Below, one piece after another: positions 8,222-11,362 of a stretch of 11,362 nt of DNA. Source of the stretch: Bacteroidales bacterium (GTDB lineage: Bacteria; Bacteroidota; Bacteroidia; Bacteroidales; UBA932); the NCBI GenBank assembly GCA_017548805.1, contig JAFYZE010000033.1, forward strand, positions 1-11,362. Direction: 5' to 3'. A model generated the notes under the pieces. The model was not told the origin of the DNA, did not search any database, and saw only the letters and a list, made by a program, of their open reading frames with translations. A program made the position numbers and the translations under genes. Numbering within the stretch: position 1 is the stretch's first letter; each line of letters begins with the position of its first letter.

Positions 8222-9628
8222 ATGAAAATCGACCAAAGACATATCGGTCCCCTGGCTGCGGTATTGGCGTTTCTTGCGGCTTTCGCTTTCTTCCTTTTTG
8301 CCTATCCCTACCATCTCATGCGCAGGGAGCAGATGAGCCTGTTCGTATACGACTGGGACTACATCCGCCAGACATACAGGGGCACGGGGTGGCTCGCCAT
8401 GTTCGGAAGCGATTTCGTAGACCAGTTCCTGCGTTTCCCCGTAGTGGGCCCCTTTATCATTGCGCTCATCATAGTGGCCATTGCGGCAGCCGCATACAGG
8501 ATATGCCGTCATTTCCTCGGGAAATGGCCGTCGCTTGCGGTAGCTGCATTATTCTACATCCTGTCGTTCTTCCGTGAGACTGAGAATTACTACTGCACAC
8601 AATACTCCGTGGCTGTGCTGGGTTTCCTTGCCCTCCTGCTGGCGGCGCTCCGGTTCAGGAAGACATGGATGAAGCCCGTCGCCGCTGCGCTGTTCCTCGC
8701 ATTCGGCGTCTGGGCCCTCGGATCTCCCACACACAAGTACTGGGGCAGACCCTGGGGCTTCCCCAACCTCGAATACGACAGGATCATAGGCCTGGACACC
8801 GAGGTCGAAAGGGAACACTGGGACAAGGTCATGAAGCGTTCGAAGAAAGACCTGTACATGACCGAGGCCAGCTGCTGCTACAACCTCGCATTCGCCATGG
8901 ACGGACGCCTGGGCCATTCACTTTTCAACTACGCCCAAAACTATGCCAACAGCCTCCTGCTGTGGATCACCACTGAGATCTCCCAGTTCTCCAGCGGCAT
9001 CGCCGGAGAGGCATGGTACCAGCTCGGCAACATGACTCTTGCCGAGCAGAGCGCGATGATAGCCCTCCAGGCATCGCCAAGACATACGGGAGCGAGGTAT
9101 CTCGTCCGTCTCGCCAAGGTCAACCTCATAAACGGCGAGGACGGTGCAGCGGAAAAGTACCTCGGCCTGCTCAGCAAGACCCTGTCCTACGGCAAATGGG
9201 CGCGGAGCGTTATGCCAGGGCATCAGGACGAGTCCACGAAGGCCTGGATAGCGGAAGCCCACGCCAGGCTCCCCAAATCCGATTTCGTATACAGCACAAA
9301 TCAGTTCAGGCCGGTGCTCCTCGAGCTCGTGGACGCCGATCCGTCCAACACCATGGCCAGAGAATACCTGCTGTGCTACGATCTGCTTATGTTTGACATG
9401 GAGCATTTCATCGAGGATTATTCCGAGGATATGATCGACGCTCCTATATATCATGAGGCAGTTCTCATTTGGCTCAGTATGAGAGAGGAACTGACTGCGG
9501 AGAAAGCGGCAGAATATGGGATCAGCACATCCACCATCAACAGGATGGAACGCTTTTTCCGTTATCCCGACAACTACCGCAATACCTACTGGTACTATTA
9601 CATGAGGGAAATGGACAGACAATATTGA
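8222..9628 (+). CDS. DUF6057 family multi-pass membrane protein with TPR-like C-terminus
   Basis: 468 residues. About five hydrophobic helices occupy the first third (roughly 11-30, 72-94, 103-117, 129-145, 151-167). A soluble part of about 300 residues follows. Between about 255 and 330 it has a helical-repeat look (AWYQLGNMTLAEQSAMIALQ, then YLVRLAKVNLINGEDGAAEKY), suggesting TPR-type protein contacts. The FAYPYHLMRREQMSLF segment after helix 1 and the overall layout match the Bacteroidetes family DUF6057 as I recall it. Function is unknown. It lies 20 nt after the DUF362 gene and 7 nt before the CxxCH lipoprotein gene; that pairing suggests the two act together at the envelope. A glycosyltransferase-C-like or assembly role is possible but not shown. 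Confidence 0.78.
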   Translation: MKIDQRHIGPLAAVLAFLAAFAFFLFAYPYHLMRREQMSLFVYDWDYIRQTYRGTGWLAMFGSDFVDQFLRFPVVGPFIIALIIVAIAAAAYRICRHFLGKWPSLAVAALFYILSFFRETENYYCTQYSVAVLGFLALLLAALRFRKTWMKPVAAALFLAFGVWALGSPTHKYWGRPWGFPNLEYDRIIGLDTEVEREHWDKVMKRSKKDLYMTEASCCYNLAFAMDGRLGHSLFNYAQNYANSLLLWITTEISQFSSGIAGEAWYQLGNMTLAEQSAMIALQASPRHTGARYLVRLAKVNLINGEDGAAEKYLGLLSKTLSYGKWARSVMPGHQDESTKAWIAEAHARLPKSDFVYSTNQFRPVLLELVDADPSNTMAREYLLCYDLLMFDMEHFIEDYSEDMIDAPIYHEAVLIWLSMREELTAEKAAEYGISTSTINRMERFFRYPDNYRNTYWYYYMREMDRQY

Positions 9629-9635
9629 CGATGCC

Positions 9636-11108
9636 ATGAGACACGATATACTGTACAGATCATTCCTCCTTTTCATCGCCGGCGCCCTGATGCTGGGATG
9701 CCGCAGCGTGGAAACCTCCACGCCCGCATATGGCAGCGAAGGCCCCCTGGTGATCTATCCTGACTACAAGGACGTTACCATCCCCGCCAACATAGCTCCC
9801 CTGAATTTCCGCTATGCGATGGAAGGCGCCCGCAAGGCGCGCACGACCTTCACGCTTGACGGAAAGTCCATAAGCATGAAAGGCACCGAAGTCGAATGGA
9901 AGGTTTCACGCTGGAAAGGATTCATGGCCGGAGCCGCCGGCAAAACCATCACCGTGGAGGCCGAAGCCGTAATCGACGGCAGGAAAGTCACCGACAGCTG
10001 GTCGGTCTTCGTCAGCGCCGACGGGATCGATCCTTACCTGACATACCGCCTCATCGAGCCGGCGTACCAGAACTGGAACGAGGTTTCCATCATGGAACGC
10101 TGCCTGGAGGATTTCAGCGAGACGGTGATATGCGACCACCAGCACACGGAGAATGCCTGCATGAACTGCCATATCCACGGTCAGCAGCGCGGGGATCTCT
10201 CCATGTATTACATACGCGGGCCTCACGGCGGAGCCATATTGAACCGTGACGGGCAGCTCAGGAAGCTCACCCTCAATGCCGACGGCATGCTCTCCGGAAC
10301 CGTCTACGGGGATCTCCATCCTTCGGGACGATTCGGAGTGTTTTCCACCAACATAGTGCTCCCGGGCATGCATACCGTCGCGTCAAAGCGCATGGAGGTT
10401 TACGACACCGCCTCGGACCTGACGGTCGCGGATTTCGACAGGAATGTCATGGTCAACGTGCCTCATGTGGCACGGGCGGACGCCTTCGAGACCTTCCCCT
10501 GCTTCTCCGCTGACGGAAAGTCCGTTTTCTACTGCGTAGCGGACTCCATTGCAGTTCCGCAGAATGTCGAAGACCTCAGGTATGACCTGGTCAGGGCGGA
10601 CTTCGACACGTCTGACGGACGCATAGGAGAGCAGGTGGACACGCTCTGGAGCGGACACGCACACAATGGGTCCGTATGCCATCCAAAGGCGTCTCCGGAC
10701 GGAAGATGGGTCATGTTCACCGTCGCCTCTTACGGGACTTTCCCCATCAATCATCCCGAAAGCACCCTGCATCTGGTCAACCTGGCGACAGGAGAATCCA
10801 AGGCACTTGATGACGTCAAGGGAGACAAATCCGACACATACCACAGCTGGTCTTCCAACAGCCGCTGGTTCGTCTTTGCCAGCAAGCGGGGGGACGGACA
10901 GTACGGTAAGCCGTATTTCTGCCATATCGACGAGAACGGCAATACCACCAAGCCTTTCGTCCTTCCCCAGAAGTCCTCGAGATTCTACGACTACAATCTC
11001 AAGTCGTTCAACATCCCCGATCTCGGAAAAGAATCCACCGGCATGACCATTAAAGACGCTGTCAGGATGTTCAAGTCCGACAACGAAACTTTCCGTCAGG
11101 CATTCTGA
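9636..11108 (+). CDS. Lipoprotein with CxxCH motif and PD40/TolB-like propeller repeats
   Basis: 490 residues. A signal peptide ends in the lipobox LMLGC (acylated Cys22), so the mature protein is membrane-anchored. Residues about 35-128 look like a beta-sandwich. Residues 166-179 contain CDHQHTENACMNCH, with a CxxCH motif (175-179) that could attach one heme c, or with nearby Cys and His residues bind a metal. The C-terminal half has PD40-type blades: FPCFSADGKSVFY (287-299), HPKASPDGRWVMFTV and YHSWSSNSRWFVFASKRGDG, as in TolB-like propellers. Similar Bacteroides proteins are annotated as TolB-like or cytochrome c biosynthesis proteins. The ATG at 9636 is chosen because the ATG at 9631 stops after two codons. 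It ends the operon, 17 nt before a terminator hairpin. Domain calls are good; heme binding is inferred. Confidence 0.82.
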   Translation: MRHDILYRSFLLFIAGALMLGCRSVETSTPAYGSEGPLVIYPDYKDVTIPANIAPLNFRYAMEGARKARTTFTLDGKSISMKGTEVEWKVSRWKGFMAGAAGKTITVEAEAVIDGRKVTDSWSVFVSADGIDPYLTYRLIEPAYQNWNEVSIMERCLEDFSETVICDHQHTENACMNCHIHGQQRGDLSMYYIRGPHGGAILNRDGQLRKLTLNADGMLSGTVYGDLHPSGRFGVFSTNIVLPGMHTVASKRMEVYDTASDLTVADFDRNVMVNVPHVARADAFETFPCFSADGKSVFYCVADSIAVPQNVEDLRYDLVRADFDTSDGRIGEQVDTLWSGHAHNGSVCHPKASPDGRWVMFTVASYGTFPINHPESTLHLVNLATGESKALDDVKGDKSDTYHSWSSNSRWFVFASKRGDGQYGKPYFCHIDENGNTTKPFVLPQKSSRFYDYNLKSFNIPDLGKESTGMTIKDAVRMFKSDNETFRQAF

Positions 11109-11124
11109 TCAGTATTCCATAAAA

Positions 11125-11155
11125 AAGAGGGGTGACCGAAACGGCCGCCCCTCTT
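11125..11155 (-). terminator. Intrinsic terminator between convergent genes
   Basis: Arms AAGAGGGG (11125-11132) and CCCCTCTT (11148-11155) pair perfectly. They continue inward with T-G, G-C, one A-C mismatch and CCG/CGG around an AAA loop. On the minus strand the hairpin runs into six or more T residues, a strong terminator for the SusD-like gene. On the plus strand it is followed only by GGTTTAG, a weak U-tract, so termination of the ftsK operon here may be leakier. Confidence 0.85.
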
Positions 11156-11175
11156 GGTTTAGATAACGGTTAGGA

Positions 11176-11362
11176 CTAGTATCCAGGATTCTGGACGAGG
11201 TTCTCGTTGACCTGCAGCTCGCTGTAAGGGAACGGATAGACTTCGTTCTTGCCAGCCTGGTAACCATGGGTCTTGCCAGTGTTGTACGGGTTCCAGGTGA
11301 CGGAGGCGTTGCCATTCTCGTCAAGGGTGAACTCAGGAACCTTCTCATAGTGACCGGCGAGA
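11176..11362 (-). CDS. SusD/RagB-family outer-membrane lipoprotein, C-terminal fragment
   Basis: Only the last 61 codons lie in the window; the frame is open to the right edge and ends at TAG (11178-11176). The C-terminus reads VYPFPYSELQVNENLVQNPGY, divided as VYPFPYSELQ and VNENLVQNPGY, the hallmark ending of SusD/RagB proteins (P-x-x-E-L-x-x-N-x-x-L-x-Q-N-P-G-Y). These surface lipoproteins bind glycans and form the lid on a SusC TonB-dependent transporter, whose gene would be expected just beyond the right edge. The ligand cannot be deduced from this fragment. Confidence 0.9.
   Translation of the reverse strand, partial: LAGHYEKVPEFTLDENGNASVTWNPYNTGKTHGYQAGKNEVYPFPYSELQVNENLVQNPGY

Overview
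This window looks like part of a Bacteroidales chromosome with high GC. The evidence is lineage-typical content: a SusD/RagB C-terminus, a DUF4290 protein, a DUF6057 membrane protein, a Bacteroidetes-style FtsK followed by a LolA-like carrier, and promoters of the TTTG / TAnnTTTG type. Genus cannot be fixed from the sequence; a GC-rich family such as Rikenellaceae or an uncultured gut or rumen Bacteroidales lineage would fit.

Left arm, minus strand (3189 down to 1, running off the left edge): a tightly packed operon of four genes, read in the order HprK-like kinase, soluble S24/S26 (signal-peptidase-fold) peptidase, PqqD-like protein, ABC exporter. The genes overlap by 8 and 4 nt and are then separated by 6 nt. 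Two of them have canonical Shine-Dalgarno sequences. PqqD-type RiPP recognition element, HprK-like kinase, peptidase and a peptidase-less exporter together suggest a system that makes, modifies, trims and exports a small ribosomal peptide, with parallels to phosphorylated lasso-peptide clusters. No precursor peptide or cyclase gene is visible; if present they lie beyond the left edge or elsewhere. This is the most interesting part of the window.

Centre (3190-3337): a 148-bp AT-rich divergent promoter region. It has a good Bacteroidetes promoter for the minus-strand cassette and a strong -7 element for the plus-strand operon.

Right arm, plus strand (3338-11108): six genes with gaps of at most 20 nt, probably one operon: DUF4290 protein, FtsK DNA translocase, LolA-like lipoprotein carrier, DUF362 protein with two 4Fe-4S sites, DUF6057 membrane protein, and a lipoprotein with a CxxCH motif and PD40/TolB-like propeller repeats. 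The first three are housekeeping (chromosome segregation and envelope); the last three look like an uncharacterised envelope or redox module.

Right edge (11109-11362): an intrinsic terminator between convergent genes, then the last 61 codons of a minus-strand SusD/RagB-family protein, implying a SusC/SusD glycan-uptake locus beyond the right edge.
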